Notes: generated by a model from the sequence alone, not told the origin. A stretch of 64,000 nucleotides of DNA from Bacillota bacterium (GCA_023402845.1 JAEYFP010000066.1:8198-72197); one strand, 5' to 3'; shown: positions 32,678 to 42,228, numbered from the stretch's first letter. Made by a program: numbers and translations.

Positions 32678-35242
32678 ATGAAAATTATTGATAAAATATT
32701 TGGAACTCACAGTGAACGCGAGCTTAAGCTGATTGAGTCGCTCGTTGATAAGGTTGAGTCGCTTCGTCCCGATATGATGGCATTATCGGACGGCGCACTC
32801 AGGGATAAAACGAAGGAATTTAAAAAGCGATACGCCGACGGAGAAACTCTGGATGATCTGTTGCCGGAGGCTTTTGCAACAGTGAGGGAAGCAGCCAGGC
32901 GGGCACTCAATATGGAGCATTACCGCGTACAGATTATCGGAGGCATCATTCTGCATCAGGGACGTATTGCAGAAATGAAAACGGGAGAAGGAAAAACACT
33001 TGTTTCGACGCTGCCGGCTTATTTGAATGCGATTGCAGGGCGTGGTGTCCATATCGTAACGGTCAACGACTATCTGGCAAAGCGTGATGCCGAGTGGATG
33101 GGACAGGTGCATGAATTTATCGGACTGACAGTCGGTGTGGTACTCAATGAAATGACTGCTGAGGAAAGAAGAACCGCTTACAATTGTGACATTACATATG
33201 TGACAAATAATGAGCTGGGCTTCGATTATCTGCGTGACAATATGGTTATTTACAAGGAGCAGCTTGTGCTGCGCGATCTGGCATATGCGATTATCGATGA
33301 GGTCGACTCCGTGCTGATTGACGAGGCACGTACACCATTGATCATTTCCGGACAGAGCGGCAAGTCTACAAAGCTGTATGAGGTTTGCGATATTCTGGCG
33401 AGGCAGCTGAAGCGGGGCGAGGATGTCGAGGATTTGTCCAAAATGGATGCGATTATGGGTATCGAGCAAAAAGAGACCGGAGATTTCCTTGTTAATGAGA
33501 AAGACAAATTTGTGACCCTGACGGCGGAGGGTGTGGAAAAGGTTGAGAAGTTTTTCCAGATCGAAAACCTCGCGGATCCGGAGAATATCGATGTCCAGAA
33601 TAATATGATCCTTGCGCTGCGTGCGCATAATCTGATGTTCCGGGATCAGGACTATGTTGTAAAGGATGATCAGGTGCTGATCGTCGATGAGTTTACGGGA
33701 CGTATTATGCCGGGGCGCCGCTATTCGGACGGTCTGCATCAGGCGATTGAAGCAAAGGAGCATGTTAAGGTTAAGCGCGAGAGCAAAACGCTTGCGACGA
33801 TTACGTTCCAGAACTTCTTTAATAAATTCGAGAAAAAATGCGGCATGACCGGTACGGCCCTGACGGAGGAAAAGGAATTTCGTGATATTTACGGCATGGA
33901 CGTTATCGAAATCCCGACGAATCAGCCGATTGCGAGAGTGGATTTACAGGATGCCGTTTACAAGACCAAAAAAGAAAAATTGTCTGCAATTGTGGATGAG
34001 ATCGAAAAGGCCCATGAGGGCGGACAGCCGATTCTTGTCGGTACAATCACAATTGAAGCTTCCGAGGAGCTGAGTGCAATGTTAAAGCGCCGGGGAATTC
34101 CTCATAAGGTATTGAACGCAAAATTCCATGAACTCGAGGCGGAAATTGTCGCGGATGCAGGTATTCATGGTGCAGTGACAATCGCTACGAACATGGCAGG
34201 CCGTGGTACGGATATCAAGCTCGACGAGGAATCACGGACGGCGGGCGGGTTAAAGATTATCGGTACGGAGCGCCATGAATCAAGACGTATTGACAATCAG
34301 CTGAGAGGACGTTCCGGCCGTCAGGGAGATCCGGGTGAATCCCGCTTCTTTATTTCCCTGGAGGATGATTTGATGCGTCTGTTCGGCTCCGACAGGCTGA
34401 TGGAGGTATTTAATACGCTGGGTGTGCCGGAAAATGAGCAGATCGAGCATAAGATGCTCACGGGTGCGATCGAAAAGGCACAGATGAAGATAGAAAACAA
34501 TAACTTCGGGATCAGAAAGAATCTGTTGGAGTATGACCAGGTCATGAACGAGCAGAGAGAGATCATTTATGCTGAAAGGCGACGTGTGCTGGACGGTGAA
34601 AGTATGCGTGACGTGATCTTTAAGATGGCGACGGATTTTGTGGAAAATACGGTAGATATGTGTATTGGTGACGATGCAGATACGGACGAATGGGATATCC
34701 CGGAAATGAACCAGCATCTTTTGGCGACAGTGCCCGCGCAGGAAATCAAGACACCGGATGTCCGCGGTTTAAAGAAAAATGAATTAAAGCATAAATTAAA
34801 AGAAGAGGTTGTTAAGCTTTACGAAGCAAAAGAAGCAGAATTTCCGATGCCTGAGCAGCTCAGGGAGTTGGAGCGTGTTGTTTTGCTCAAATCGATCGAT
34901 AAAAAATGGATGGATCATATCGACGATATGGAACAGCTTCGTCAGGGAATCGGCCTGCAGGCATACGGACAGCGTGATCCGCTCGTGGAGTATAAGATGA
35001 CGGGCTATGATATGTTTAATTCGATGACAGACAGCATCAGTGAGGAAACGGTCCGCGTCCTGTTCCATATTCGCATCGAGCAGAAGGTGGAGCGTGAGGA
35101 AGTTGCAAAGGTGACAGGCACGAATAAGGACGAATCTCTTGGAAAGAAACCGCAGAAGCGGGAAACCGACAAGGTTTATCCGAATGATCCGTGTCCGTGC
35201 GGCAGCGGTAAGAAGTATAAGCAGTGCTGTGGCAGGAAGTAA
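32678..35242 (+). CDS. secA: Preprotein translocase ATPase SecA
   Basis: An 854-residue motor that drives preproteins through the SecYEG channel. It has Walker A Met-Lys-Thr-Gly-Glu-Gly-Lys-Thr near residue 105, the DEAD-type Asp-Glu-Val-Asp segment, helicase motif Thr-Asn-Met-Ala-Gly-Arg-Gly-Thr-Asp and Arg-Gly-Arg-Ser-Gly-Arg-Gln-Gly-Asp. The C-terminal zinc-binding tail is Pro-Asn-Asp-Pro-Cys-Pro-Cys-Gly-Ser-Gly-Lys-Lys, ending Cys-Cys, which binds SecB or ribosomes in other species. I chose the ATG at 32678 after AGGAGCG. The downstream gene prfB starts 18 bases after the stop. Confidence 0.96.
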   Translation: MKIIDKIFGTHSERELKLIESLVDKVESLRPDMMALSDGALRDKTKEFKKRYADGETLDDLLPEAFATVREAARRALNMEHYRVQIIGGIILHQGRIAEMKTGEGKTLVSTLPAYLNAIAGRGVHIVTVNDYLAKRDAEWMGQVHEFIGLTVGVVLNEMTAEERRTAYNCDITYVTNNELGFDYLRDNMVIYKEQLVLRDLAYAIIDEVDSVLIDEARTPLIISGQSGKSTKLYEVCDILARQLKRGEDVEDLSKMDAIMGIEQKETGDFLVNEKDKFVTLTAEGVEKVEKFFQIENLADPENIDVQNNMILALRAHNLMFRDQDYVVKDDQVLIVDEFTGRIMPGRRYSDGLHQAIEAKEHVKVKRESKTLATITFQNFFNKFEKKCGMTGTALTEEKEFRDIYGMDVIEIPTNQPIARVDLQDAVYKTKKEKLSAIVDEIEKAHEGGQPILVGTITIEASEELSAMLKRRGIPHKVLNAKFHELEAEIVADAGIHGAVTIATNMAGRGTDIKLDEESRTAGGLKIIGTERHESRRIDNQLRGRSGRQGDPGESRFFISLEDDLMRLFGSDRLMEVFNTLGVPENEQIEHKMLTGAIEKAQMKIENNNFGIRKNLLEYDQVMNEQREIIYAERRRVLDGESMRDVIFKMATDFVENTVDMCIGDDADTDEWDIPEMNQHLLATVPAQEIKTPDVRGLKKNELKHKLKEEVVKLYEAKEAEFPMPEQLRELERVVLLKSIDKKWMDHIDDMEQLRQGIGLQAYGQRDPLVEYKMTGYDMFNSMTDSISEETVRVLFHIRIEQKVEREEVAKVTGTNKDESLGKKPQKRETDKVYPNDPCPCGSGKKYKQCCGRK

Positions 35243-35260
35243 CAGGATAGGAGAAATTGT

Positions 35261-36388
35261 GTGGTAGAATTAGATCAGGTCAAAACCGAGTTGCTGACAT
35301 ATGAAGAGCCGCTGAAGGAGGTCAAGGCTTCCCTTTCACTGGCGGATAAGGAGCAGCGTGTCGAGGAGCTGGAGCGTGAGATGGAGGCGTCCGGCTTTTG
35401 GGATGATCCCGAGCGCTCTCAGAAATATGTGAAGGAGCTGAAAAATTTTAAGGATACGATTTCTCTTGTTTCCGGTCTGGAGCAGCAGTATGAGGACATC
35501 CGTATGCTTTTGCAAATGGCCTATGAAGAAAACGATCCGGCACTCGTACCCGATATTCAGCAGGAGTTTCAGGAATTTAAAGAAACACTCGAAACGCTTC
35601 GGATCGGCACCCTGCTTTCGGGAGAATATGATAAAAATAATGCGATTTTAAGGTTAAATGCCGGCGCAGGCGGCACGGAGAGCTGCGATTGGGCCGGGAT
35701 GCTGTACCGGATGTATTCACGCTGGGCGGAAAAGAAGGGTTTTTCGGTCGAAGTGCTGGACTATCTGGATGGCGATGAAGCGGGAATTAAGTCTGTTACG
35801 TTTCAGGTGAACGGTGAAAACGCCTATGGATATTTGAAATCGGAAAAGGGAGTGCACAGGCTTGTGCGAATTTCTCCGTTCAACGCACAGGGAAAACGGC
35901 AGACATCATTTGTTTCGCTGGACGTTATGCCGGATATCGAAGAGGATTTGGATATTGAGATCAACGACGATGATCTGCGTATTGATACGTACCGCAGCTC
36001 CGGTGCGGGCGGACAGCATATTAACAAAACATCGTCCGCGATCCGTATTACGCATCTGCCGACCGGTATTGTCGTGCAGTGCCAGAATGAGCGCTCACAG
36101 CACATGAACAAGGATAAGGCAATGCAGATGCTGAAAGCAAAGCTGTATCTGCTGAAGCAGGAGGAAAATGCGGAAAAGCTGTCCGACATCCGGGGAGATA
36201 TTAAGGACATTGGATGGGGCAACCAGATTCGCTCCTATGTCATGCAGCCTTATACCCTCGTCAAGGATCATCGGACAAATACGGAGGTTGCACAGACGGA
36301 CAGCGTTATGGACGGAAATATCGATCCATTTATCAATGCATATTTGAAATGGCTGAATACGGGCGGCGGTGCCCGTCAGCAGAATTAA
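35261..36388 (+). CDS. prfB: Peptide chain release factor 2
   Basis: A 375-residue RF2 that recognises UGA and UAA stop codons. The tripeptide-type codon-recognition region and the Gly-Gly-Gln motif (Ser-Gly-Ala-Gly-Gly-Gln-His-Ile-Asn-Lys) are present. The start is GTG at 35261, after AGGAG. Many bacteria encode RF2 with an internal UGA that needs a +1 frameshift near codon 25. Here the frame is continuous, reading Leu-Lys-Glu-Val-Lys-Ala-Ser-Leu-Ser-Leu-Ala through that region, so the autoregulatory frameshift is absent. Cotranscribed with secA. Confidence 0.94.
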   Translation: MVELDQVKTELLTYEEPLKEVKASLSLADKEQRVEELEREMEASGFWDDPERSQKYVKELKNFKDTISLVSGLEQQYEDIRMLLQMAYEENDPALVPDIQQEFQEFKETLETLRIGTLLSGEYDKNNAILRLNAGAGGTESCDWAGMLYRMYSRWAEKKGFSVEVLDYLDGDEAGIKSVTFQVNGENAYGYLKSEKGVHRLVRISPFNAQGKRQTSFVSLDVMPDIEEDLDIEINDDDLRIDTYRSSGAGGQHINKTSSAIRITHLPTGIVVQCQNERSQHMNKDKAMQMLKAKLYLLKQEENAEKLSDIRGDIKDIGWGNQIRSYVMQPYTLVKDHRTNTEVAQTDSVMDGNIDPFINAYLKWLNTGGGARQQN

Positions 36389-36406
36389 CAGGAAAACAGG
36401 CAGAAA

Positions 36407-36462
36407 TAATACATGTTATGGTTACTTTGGCAAAAAGAAATCATAGCATGTATTTTTTTATA
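36407..36462 (+). terminator. Terminator of secA-prfB
   Basis: ATACATGTTATGGTT pairs imperfectly with AATCATAGCATGTAT and is followed by seven T residues, 19 bases after the prfB stop. Confidence 0.75.
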
Positions 36463-36469
36463 GAACCAC

Positions 36470-36498
36470 TTGCTTTTTTATGCGCATTATGTTACGAT
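36470..36498 (+). promoter_or_regulatory. Promoter of the threonine block
   Basis: TTGCTT and TACGAT separated by 17 bases, 80 bases before the ACT-domain gene. Confidence 0.45.
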
Positions 36499-36577
36499 AT
36501 CTCTCAGCGAAAGACATGTGTACGCAGCGTGAGTACAATCAAAAACAAGTGTGTACCACATGGAGACAGGTGATGAT

Positions 36578-37021
36578 ATGACAGAGACAAGCGCGTATTA
36601 TATCGTGAAGCAGAAGGCGCTTCCCGAAGTGCTTTTAAAGGTAGTCGAGGCAAAGACGATGCTGGACTCCGAGCAGGCAATGACGGTGCAGGAAGCCACG
36701 GAGCGTGTCGGAATCAGCAGAAGTTCCTTTTATAAGTATAAGGACGATATTTTTCAATTTCATGATAACACGCAGGGAAAGACGATCACACTGACATTCC
36801 AAATGGATGATAAGCCGGGATTGCTTGCGGATCTGCTGAAAATTATCGCGTCGTACGGCGCGAATATTTTAACGATTCATCAGAGTATCCCCATCAACGC
36901 CGTTGCATCTTTGAGTATCAGCGTACAGGTGTTGCCGACGACAGGCGATGTTTCTAAAATGATCGAGAGTATGGAGCAGCAGGCAGGCGTCCATCACGTA
37001 AAGATACTTGCAAAGGAATAG
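36578..37021 (+). CDS. ACT domain-containing regulatory protein (UPF0735/PheB type)
   Basis: A 147-residue protein. The first ~65 residues hold a helix-turn-helix-like segment (Ile-Val-Lys-Gln-Lys-Ala-Leu-Pro, then Ala-Thr-Glu-Arg-Val-Gly-Ile-Ser-Arg-Ser-Ser-Phe-Tyr-Lys-Tyr-Lys). Residues 75-147 are an ACT domain with the Asp-Lys-Pro-Gly-Leu-Leu-Ala effector site. UPF0735 members lie before homoserine dehydrogenase in many Firmicutes, exactly as here, and probably sense an amino acid of the aspartate family and regulate the genes downstream. AGGTG precedes the chosen ATG at 36578. Confidence 0.85.
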   Translation: MTETSAYYIVKQKALPEVLLKVVEAKTMLDSEQAMTVQEATERVGISRSSFYKYKDDIFQFHDNTQGKTITLTFQMDDKPGLLADLLKIIASYGANILTIHQSIPINAVASLSISVQVLPTTGDVSKMIESMEQQAGVHHVKILAKE

Positions 37022-37049
37022 AGAAAAAGAAAGAGAAAGAGGTAGGAAC

Positions 37050-38267
37050 ATGGTAAATATTGCGGTGCTAGGATATGGTACGGTCGGTTCGGGAGTTGCG
37101 GAAGTAATCCGCACAAATCAGGACAGCATTAATAAGAAGGCGGGAAATGAGATCAACATCAAATATGTCCTTGATTTAAGAGAATTTCCGGGTGATCCCG
37201 TGCAGGATATTCTCGTTCATGATTTTGACACAATCTTAAATGATCCTGAAGTGAAGATCGTCGTGGAAGTCATGGGGGGTGTGGAACCGGCATACACATT
37301 TGTCAAAAAATCGCTGCTCGCGGGCAAGAGCGTCTGTACCTCCAACAAGGAGCTTGTTGCAAAGCACGGTCCGGAGCTGCTGCAGATCGCACGAGACGAA
37401 AATATTAATTTTTTGTTTGAAGCGAGCGTCGGCGGAGGCATTCCGATTATCCGCCCTTTGAATTCCTCGCTGACCGCGGATGAAATTCGTGAAATTACCG
37501 GTATTTTAAACGGAACGACCAACTATATTATGAGCAAGATGTCGGATGAGGGCTGGGAATTTGAAGATGCCTTAAAGAAGGCACAGGAGCTTGGCTACGC
37601 GGAGCGCAACCCCGAGGCCGATGTGGAAGGCTATGATGCCTGCCGCAAAATTGCGATTCTATCGTCACTTGCTTTTGGCAATCATGTTGATTTTGAAGAT
37701 ATTTATACGGAAGGCATCACAAAAATTACGGCGAAGGATATCGCCTATGCGAAAAAGCTCGACCGCGCGGTGAAGCTGCTGGCTTCCAGCAAGCGCGAGG
37801 GAGACAATTTTTATGCGATGGTCGCACCGTTTCTGCTTCCGAAATCACACCCGCTGTTCAGCGTAAACGGCGTGTTTAATGCGATTTTCGTAAATGGAAA
37901 TGTGCTTGGGGATGTAATGTTTTACGGAAGCGGTGCAGGAAAGCTGCCGACTGCCAGCGCGGTCGTGTCGGATGTTGTCGATGCGACAAAGCATTTAAAT
38001 AAAAATATTATGTCATTTTGGAGCAGCAGGAAGCTGGAATTGACAAGCGTAGAAAACGCGGTTAGAAGCTTCTTTGTAAGGATCAGCGGAACACCCGAAC
38101 AACGCCTTTTAGAGGTGGAAGGGATTTTTGGAAAGGTAGAGCCTCTCGTACTTGAGGGAGATTCGGAGGAATTCGGGTTTGTGACGGAAAAAATGAGTGA
38201 GAAGGCATTCTCACAGGCGCTCGGAAAGCTTGACGGAGTGATTGGAAGGATTCGTTTGGAGGGCTGA
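37050..38267 (+). CDS. hom: Homoserine dehydrogenase
   Basis: A 405-residue enzyme that reduces aspartate semialdehyde to homoserine. It has a Rossmann motif (Gly-Tyr-Gly-Thr-Val-Gly-Ser-Gly), the catalytic segment with Lys and Asp-Ala (Glu-Asp-Ala-Leu-Lys-Lys-Ala-Gln-Glu-Leu-Gly-Tyr-Ala) and a C-terminal ACT domain (from about 340) for feedback control. The start at 37050 follows AGGTAGGAAC. It lies directly after the ACT-domain gene. Confidence 0.93.
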   Translation: MVNIAVLGYGTVGSGVAEVIRTNQDSINKKAGNEINIKYVLDLREFPGDPVQDILVHDFDTILNDPEVKIVVEVMGGVEPAYTFVKKSLLAGKSVCTSNKELVAKHGPELLQIARDENINFLFEASVGGGIPIIRPLNSSLTADEIREITGILNGTTNYIMSKMSDEGWEFEDALKKAQELGYAERNPEADVEGYDACRKIAILSSLAFGNHVDFEDIYTEGITKITAKDIAYAKKLDRAVKLLASSKREGDNFYAMVAPFLLPKSHPLFSVNGVFNAIFVNGNVLGDVMFYGSGAGKLPTASAVVSDVVDATKHLNKNIMSFWSSRKLELTSVENAVRSFFVRISGTPEQRLLEVEGIFGKVEPLVLEGDSEEFGFVTEKMSEKAFSQALGKLDGVIGRIRLEG

Positions 38268-38313
38268 GCTGTTAGAGAACTACTATCAAAAAATCAGGAA
38301 GAGGATGAAGAAG

Positions 38314-39516
38314 ATGAAATATATCATTGTACTGGGCGACGGTATGGCAGATGAGCCGCTTGCAGAGCTTGGAAACAAAACACCGCTTGACTACGCGAAT
38401 ACACCGGCGCTCGACGCACTTTCAAAGCTGTCCGAGCTGGGGATGGCTCATACGATACCCGAGGGCATGAAGCCGGGTTCGGATACGGCCAATTTGGCAG
38501 TACTGGGCTATGACCCGAAAAAATATTATTCAGGACGCTCTCCGCTTGAAGCATTGAGCATCGGTGCGCCGATGAAGGATACAGATATTGCGCTGCGCTG
38601 CAACATTGTGACGATTTCCGATGAGGAGCCTGTTTTTGAAGAAAAGACGATTATCGATCACAGCTCAGGAGAAATCAGCACGGAGGATGCGGCGGTTCTG
38701 CTCAATGAGGTAAGGAAGGTATTGGAAAATGAAACTTACCGATTTTATGTCGGAACGAGTTACCGTCATTGTCTGATTTGGGATCACGGAAGTGTCATAG
38801 AGCTGACGCAGCCGCATGATGTGCTGACACAGAAAATCGGACAGTATCTGCCGAAGGATGCGCAGTTGAATGCGATGATGAGAAAAAGCTATGAAATTTT
38901 GAAGGATCATCCGATCAATATCGAACGAAAAAAACAAGGATTAAATCCGGCCAATTGCTGTTGGTTCTGGGGTGCAGGTACAAAGCCGCTGCTTTCTTCT
39001 TTTGAAGAGAAAAATCATAAAAGAGGAGTTATGATTTCCGCAGTGGATCTGTTAAAGGGAATCGCGATCGGCGCCGGCATGGAGGTACTTCATGTGGAGG
39101 GAGCAAACGGAGGACTGCATACGAACTACGAGGGAAAAGCAGACGCAGCCGTACAGGCTCTCTTAAAGGATGGATTTGATTTTGCCTATATCCACGTGGA
39201 AGCTCCGGATGAAATGGGACATCAGGGCAGTATAGAAAAAAAAGTGCAGGCAATTGAGTATCTGGATGAGCGGGTCATCAGGCGCGTCAGAGAGCAGATG
39301 GATGCTTCCGGCGCGGATTACCGTCTGCTTATCATGCCGGACCATCCGACACCGATCAGGCTCAGAACCCACACGTCCAATCCGGTTCCTTATCTGCTAT
39401 ACGACAGTACGGCACCTCTGACAAAGAGCTGGAATTATAACGAGGCAGAAGCAGAACAGTCAGGAAATGATGTGCCGCAGGGCTATCGTCTGATTGATCA
39501 TCTGTTTGAGAATTGA
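38314..39516 (+). CDS. ApgM-like protein, proposed homoserine kinase
   Basis: A 400-residue alkaline-phosphatase-superfamily protein of the archaeal-type cofactor-independent phosphoglycerate mutase group. It opens with Ile-Ile-Val-Leu-Gly-Asp-Gly-Met-Ala-Asp and has the metal ligands in Asp-Thr-Ala-Asn (phosphoryl-accepting Ser in Gly-Ser-Asp-Thr-Ala), Val-Glu-Ala-Pro-Asp-Glu-Met-Gly-His and Met-Pro-Asp-His-Pro-Thr-Pro. In several bacteria lacking ThrB this family is linked to threonine genes and proposed to be the homoserine kinase (TIGR02535). Its place between hom and lysC supports that. I chose the ATG at 38314, with AGAGG at good distance. Glycolytic mutase activity cannot be excluded. 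Confidence 0.8.
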   Translation: MKYIIVLGDGMADEPLAELGNKTPLDYANTPALDALSKLSELGMAHTIPEGMKPGSDTANLAVLGYDPKKYYSGRSPLEALSIGAPMKDTDIALRCNIVTISDEEPVFEEKTIIDHSSGEISTEDAAVLLNEVRKVLENETYRFYVGTSYRHCLIWDHGSVIELTQPHDVLTQKIGQYLPKDAQLNAMMRKSYEILKDHPINIERKKQGLNPANCCWFWGAGTKPLLSSFEEKNHKRGVMISAVDLLKGIAIGAGMEVLHVEGANGGLHTNYEGKADAAVQALLKDGFDFAYIHVEAPDEMGHQGSIEKKVQAIEYLDERVIRRVREQMDASGADYRLLIMPDHPTPIRLRTHTSNPVPYLLYDSTAPLTKSWNYNEAEAEQSGNDVPQGYRLIDHLFEN

Positions 39517-39543
39517 TTTTAATAAGGAAATGAGGAGGCAACT

Positions 39544-40752
39544 ATGCTGGTAGTAAAAAAATTCGGAGGTACATCCGTAGCAAATAAAGAAAGAATCATG
39601 AATGTGGCCAATCGCTGCATCAGGGATTACAAGGAAGGGAAAGATGTCGTTGTCGTGCTTTCTGCGATGGGAAAACAGACGGATGTTCTGATTGAGATGG
39701 CAAAGGAGATCAACCCGGCTCCGTCCAGAAGAGAAATGGATATGCTTTTGACAACAGGTGAGCAGACCTCGGTCGCCCTGATGGCGATGGCGATGGACTG
39801 CCTTGGTGTGGCGGCAGTATCGCTGAACGCCTATCAGGTGGCAATGCATACGACGAGCGCGTATAGCAATGCAAGGTTAAAAAGGATCGATACGGAGCGG
39901 ATCCGCCATGAACTGGACCAGAGAAAAATTGTTATCGTGACCGGCTTCCAGGGTGTCAATAAATATGATGATTATACGACACTCGGACGCGGCGGCTCAG
40001 ATACAACGGCGGTCGCACTTGCGGCAGCGCTTCATGCGGATTCGTGTGAAATCTTTACGGATGTGGACGGCGTTTACACGGCGGATCCGCGCATCGTGAA
40101 GAATGCGCGTAAGATGAAGGAAATTACCTATGATGAGATGCTGGATTTGGCGACACTCGGAGCAGGCGTTTTACACAACCGCTCTGTGGAGCTTGCAAAG
40201 AAATACGGGGTGCAGTTAGTAGTACGTTCAAGTTTGTCAGAAGCAGAAGGAACAGTTGTTAAGGAGGATGTAAAAGTGGAAAGAATGTTAGTGAGCGGTG
40301 TTGCAGCCGATAAAAATGTAACAAGAATTTCAGTAGTGGGACTTGATGATAAACCGGGTGTTGCGTTTCGAATGTTTGATGCGCTTGCAAGAGCAAATAT
40401 CAATGTCGATATGATCCTGCAATCTATCGGACGAGACAATTCCAAGGATATTACGTTTACCATTCCGCGTGATATGACCGACGAAGCGATGAAGGTACTC
40501 GAGGAGAAAAAGGATGTTCTCGGCGCACAGGCTGTCAAGTGCAGCACGGATGTGGCAAAGGTATCGGTAGTCGGTGCAGGGATGATGTCTAACCCCGGCG
40601 TTGCAGCAAAGATGTTCGAATGTCTTTACAATGCAAACATCAATATTAATATGATCTCCACCTCAGAAATCAGGGTGACGGTTCTGATCGATGAAAAGGA
40701 AGTTGAGAAAGCGATGAATGCTGTCCATGATATTTTCGGCTTGGAGGATTAA
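39544..40752 (+). CDS. lysC: Aspartate kinase
   Basis: A 402-residue aspartokinase that phosphorylates aspartate, entry step of lysine, threonine and methionine synthesis. N-terminal Lys-Lys-Phe-Gly-Gly-Thr-Ser-Val motif, the nucleotide-binding Gly-Arg-Gly-Gly-Ser-Asp-Thr-Thr-Ala, and Phe-Thr-Asp-Val-Asp-Gly-Val are typical. Two C-terminal ACT domains (about 265-330 and 340-400) provide feedback inhibition. Length is typical for the single-function clostridial type. AGGAGG precedes the start. Closes the threonine block, followed by a terminator. Confidence 0.94.
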   Translation: MLVVKKFGGTSVANKERIMNVANRCIRDYKEGKDVVVVLSAMGKQTDVLIEMAKEINPAPSRREMDMLLTTGEQTSVALMAMAMDCLGVAAVSLNAYQVAMHTTSAYSNARLKRIDTERIRHELDQRKIVIVTGFQGVNKYDDYTTLGRGGSDTTAVALAAALHADSCEIFTDVDGVYTADPRIVKNARKMKEITYDEMLDLATLGAGVLHNRSVELAKKYGVQLVVRSSLSEAEGTVVKEDVKVERMLVSGVAADKNVTRISVVGLDDKPGVAFRMFDALARANINVDMILQSIGRDNSKDITFTIPRDMTDEAMKVLEEKKDVLGAQAVKCSTDVAKVSVVGAGMMSNPGVAAKMFECLYNANININMISTSEIRVTVLIDEKEVEKAMNAVHDIFGLED

Positions 40753-40782
40753 AAATCGAACGGAGTGAACAGTAATGCTTGG

Positions 40783-40824
40783 AAAACAGCAGTATGTATT
40801 TTTGTATACTGCTGTTTGTTTTTT
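40783..40824 (+). terminator. Terminator of the threonine block
   Basis: AAACAGCAGTAT pairs perfectly with ATACTGCTGTTT and is followed by GTTTTTTG. A 16-base fragment of repeat family B (CGGAGTGAACAGTAAT, 40761-40776) lies directly upstream. Confidence 0.88.
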
Positions 40825-40882
40825 GCGTATAATTATGGTATACTTTTCAAAATGGGCAGGGCATCCCAGGAAAGGCAGATAA

Positions 40883-41335
40883 ATGGACGAAAATCAATTT
40901 TATAATCAAAATATGCCGGAGAACAGCGAGGCGCAAACAAAGTCAAGGGCAGCAGAGGGACTGGCCAAGGCGTCAATGGTTCTGGGTATCCTGTCGATAG
41001 CGGGAGCATTTTGCTGTATGCCGTTTGTATTCAGCGGGATCGGAATCACACTTGCGATTCTTTCAAAGGGTGCGTCAAGCTATTACTCCAGACATGCCAG
41101 AACAGGCTTGATTTGCTCTATTATCGGGCTTGTGACCTCGTTTGTTCTGACGGTTTTTATTATCGTGGTAGAAATTGTCATGCTGTTTTCCATGGCGGGT
41201 TCGGACGGTGACTTTTGGCAGAAAATCAGAAGTCAGTACGAACAGCAATATGAGGAAATGTATGGACAGGAGCTGCCTGAGGAAGTAGAAGATCTTTTTG
41301 ACGGGCTGGAAGACGGCTTTCAGAATGAATTTTAG
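40883..41335 (+). CDS. DUF4190-like small membrane protein
   Basis: A 150-residue protein with a polar N-terminus, two transmembrane helices (about 35-60 and 80-105) and an acidic C-terminal tail. The Gly-Ile-Leu-Ser-Ile-Ala-Gly and Ser-Lys-Gly segments with a short loop between the helices are typical of DUF4190 proteins of unknown function. AGGAAAGG precedes the start. Confidence 0.75.
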   Translation: MDENQFYNQNMPENSEAQTKSRAAEGLAKASMVLGILSIAGAFCCMPFVFSGIGITLAILSKGASSYYSRHARTGLICSIIGLVTSFVLTVFIIVVEIVMLFSMAGSDGDFWQKIRSQYEQQYEEMYGQELPEEVEDLFDGLEDGFQNEF

Positions 41336-41388
41336 CAGTCAATATTGCTGTTATGTGCCGAATGCATCAATATAATGGGGAGAAGAAA

Positions 41389-42228
41389 ATGAAAAAGCGG
41401 AAAACATCATCGCAATTAAAATCGATGGCAAAGGAACAGTTACTCGGCAATTATGGTGTGGCAGCAGGCGCCTTTGCTATTTTATATGGAATTATTCTTG
41501 CTGTCATGATTCTCGTATATACGGCAATATTTACGACCATCATTGCAGGAATGCTGGAGACCGGAGCGTCTGCCGCTGCAGACGAATCTATGATTTTGAC
41601 GAATGGATTTACATCTCCATTGTACTATGTGGCGGTTTATGCGATTACCGCTGTGTTGAGCGCCTTGATGGGTACGCTGTTCGTCGGCTTCAGCAATGTC
41701 TGCCTGAAGATTGCACGCGGGCAGAGGCCCCGGATCTCAGACCTGTTTTATTGTTATTCCCATCATCCTGATAAAGTGATTATCATTTATCTGATCATGT
41801 ATGCAGTCAGTTTAGTACTTATGATTCCAGCGGAATTAACGAGCTACTTTACGTTTGATAACGGCGGATATACGGGAATGTCCTTTTTGCTCTGGTCGGT
41901 TTTATATATTGTCGGACTGGTGCTTTCTGTGATATTCAGTATGATGGTATCTCAGGTCTGCTTTTTGTATCTGGACGATTCGCAGACGTCCTCTATTGAC
42001 TTTTTCAAGCAAAGCGTGGAACTTATGAAGGGAAATAAGGGACGGTTGTTTTATATAACGCTGAGCCTGTTTGGGTGGTACCTGCTTGTGCTTGTTTCAT
42101 GCGGGATTGCCGCGTTTTGGGTGATGCCCTATCAAAACGTTATATTAGCTGATTTTTACCGCGATCTAAAGGGCGAATTTGAAGAGCCGCAAAATAAAAT
42201 AGAACCGGAAGTAGACTATAGAATATAA
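41389..42228 (+). CDS. DUF975-family membrane protein
   Basis: A 279-residue integral membrane protein with about five to six helices. The N-terminal Leu-Lys-Ser-Met-Ala-Lys-Glu-Gln-Leu-Leu-Gly-Asn-Tyr-Gly and the later Phe-Phe-Lys-Gln-Ser-Val-Glu-Leu-Met-Lys-Gly-Asn-Lys-Gly motif match DUF975. Function unknown. The chosen start at 41389 follows GGGGAG. It is separated by 53 bases from the preceding membrane protein gene, and by 22 bases from tex. Confidence 0.8.
   Translation: MKKRKTSSQLKSMAKEQLLGNYGVAAGAFAILYGIILAVMILVYTAIFTTIIAGMLETGASAAADESMILTNGFTSPLYYVAVYAITAVLSALMGTLFVGFSNVCLKIARGQRPRISDLFYCYSHHPDKVIIIYLIMYAVSLVLMIPAELTSYFTFDNGGYTGMSFLLWSVLYIVGLVLSVIFSMMVSQVCFLYLDDSQTSSIDFFKQSVELMKGNKGRLFYITLSLFGWYLLVLVSCGIAAFWVMPYQNVILADFYRDLKGEFEEPQNKIEPEVDYRI

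Noticed and set aside
32783..33763. Long minus-strand open frame inside secA
   Set aside because: Same reasons: no recognisable domain, and the plus strand encodes intact SecA through the whole stretch.
36389..36577. T-box or amino-acid riboswitch before the hom operon
   Set aside because: The stretch contains a terminator and a promoter only. No T-box sequence or lysine-aptamer core was seen.
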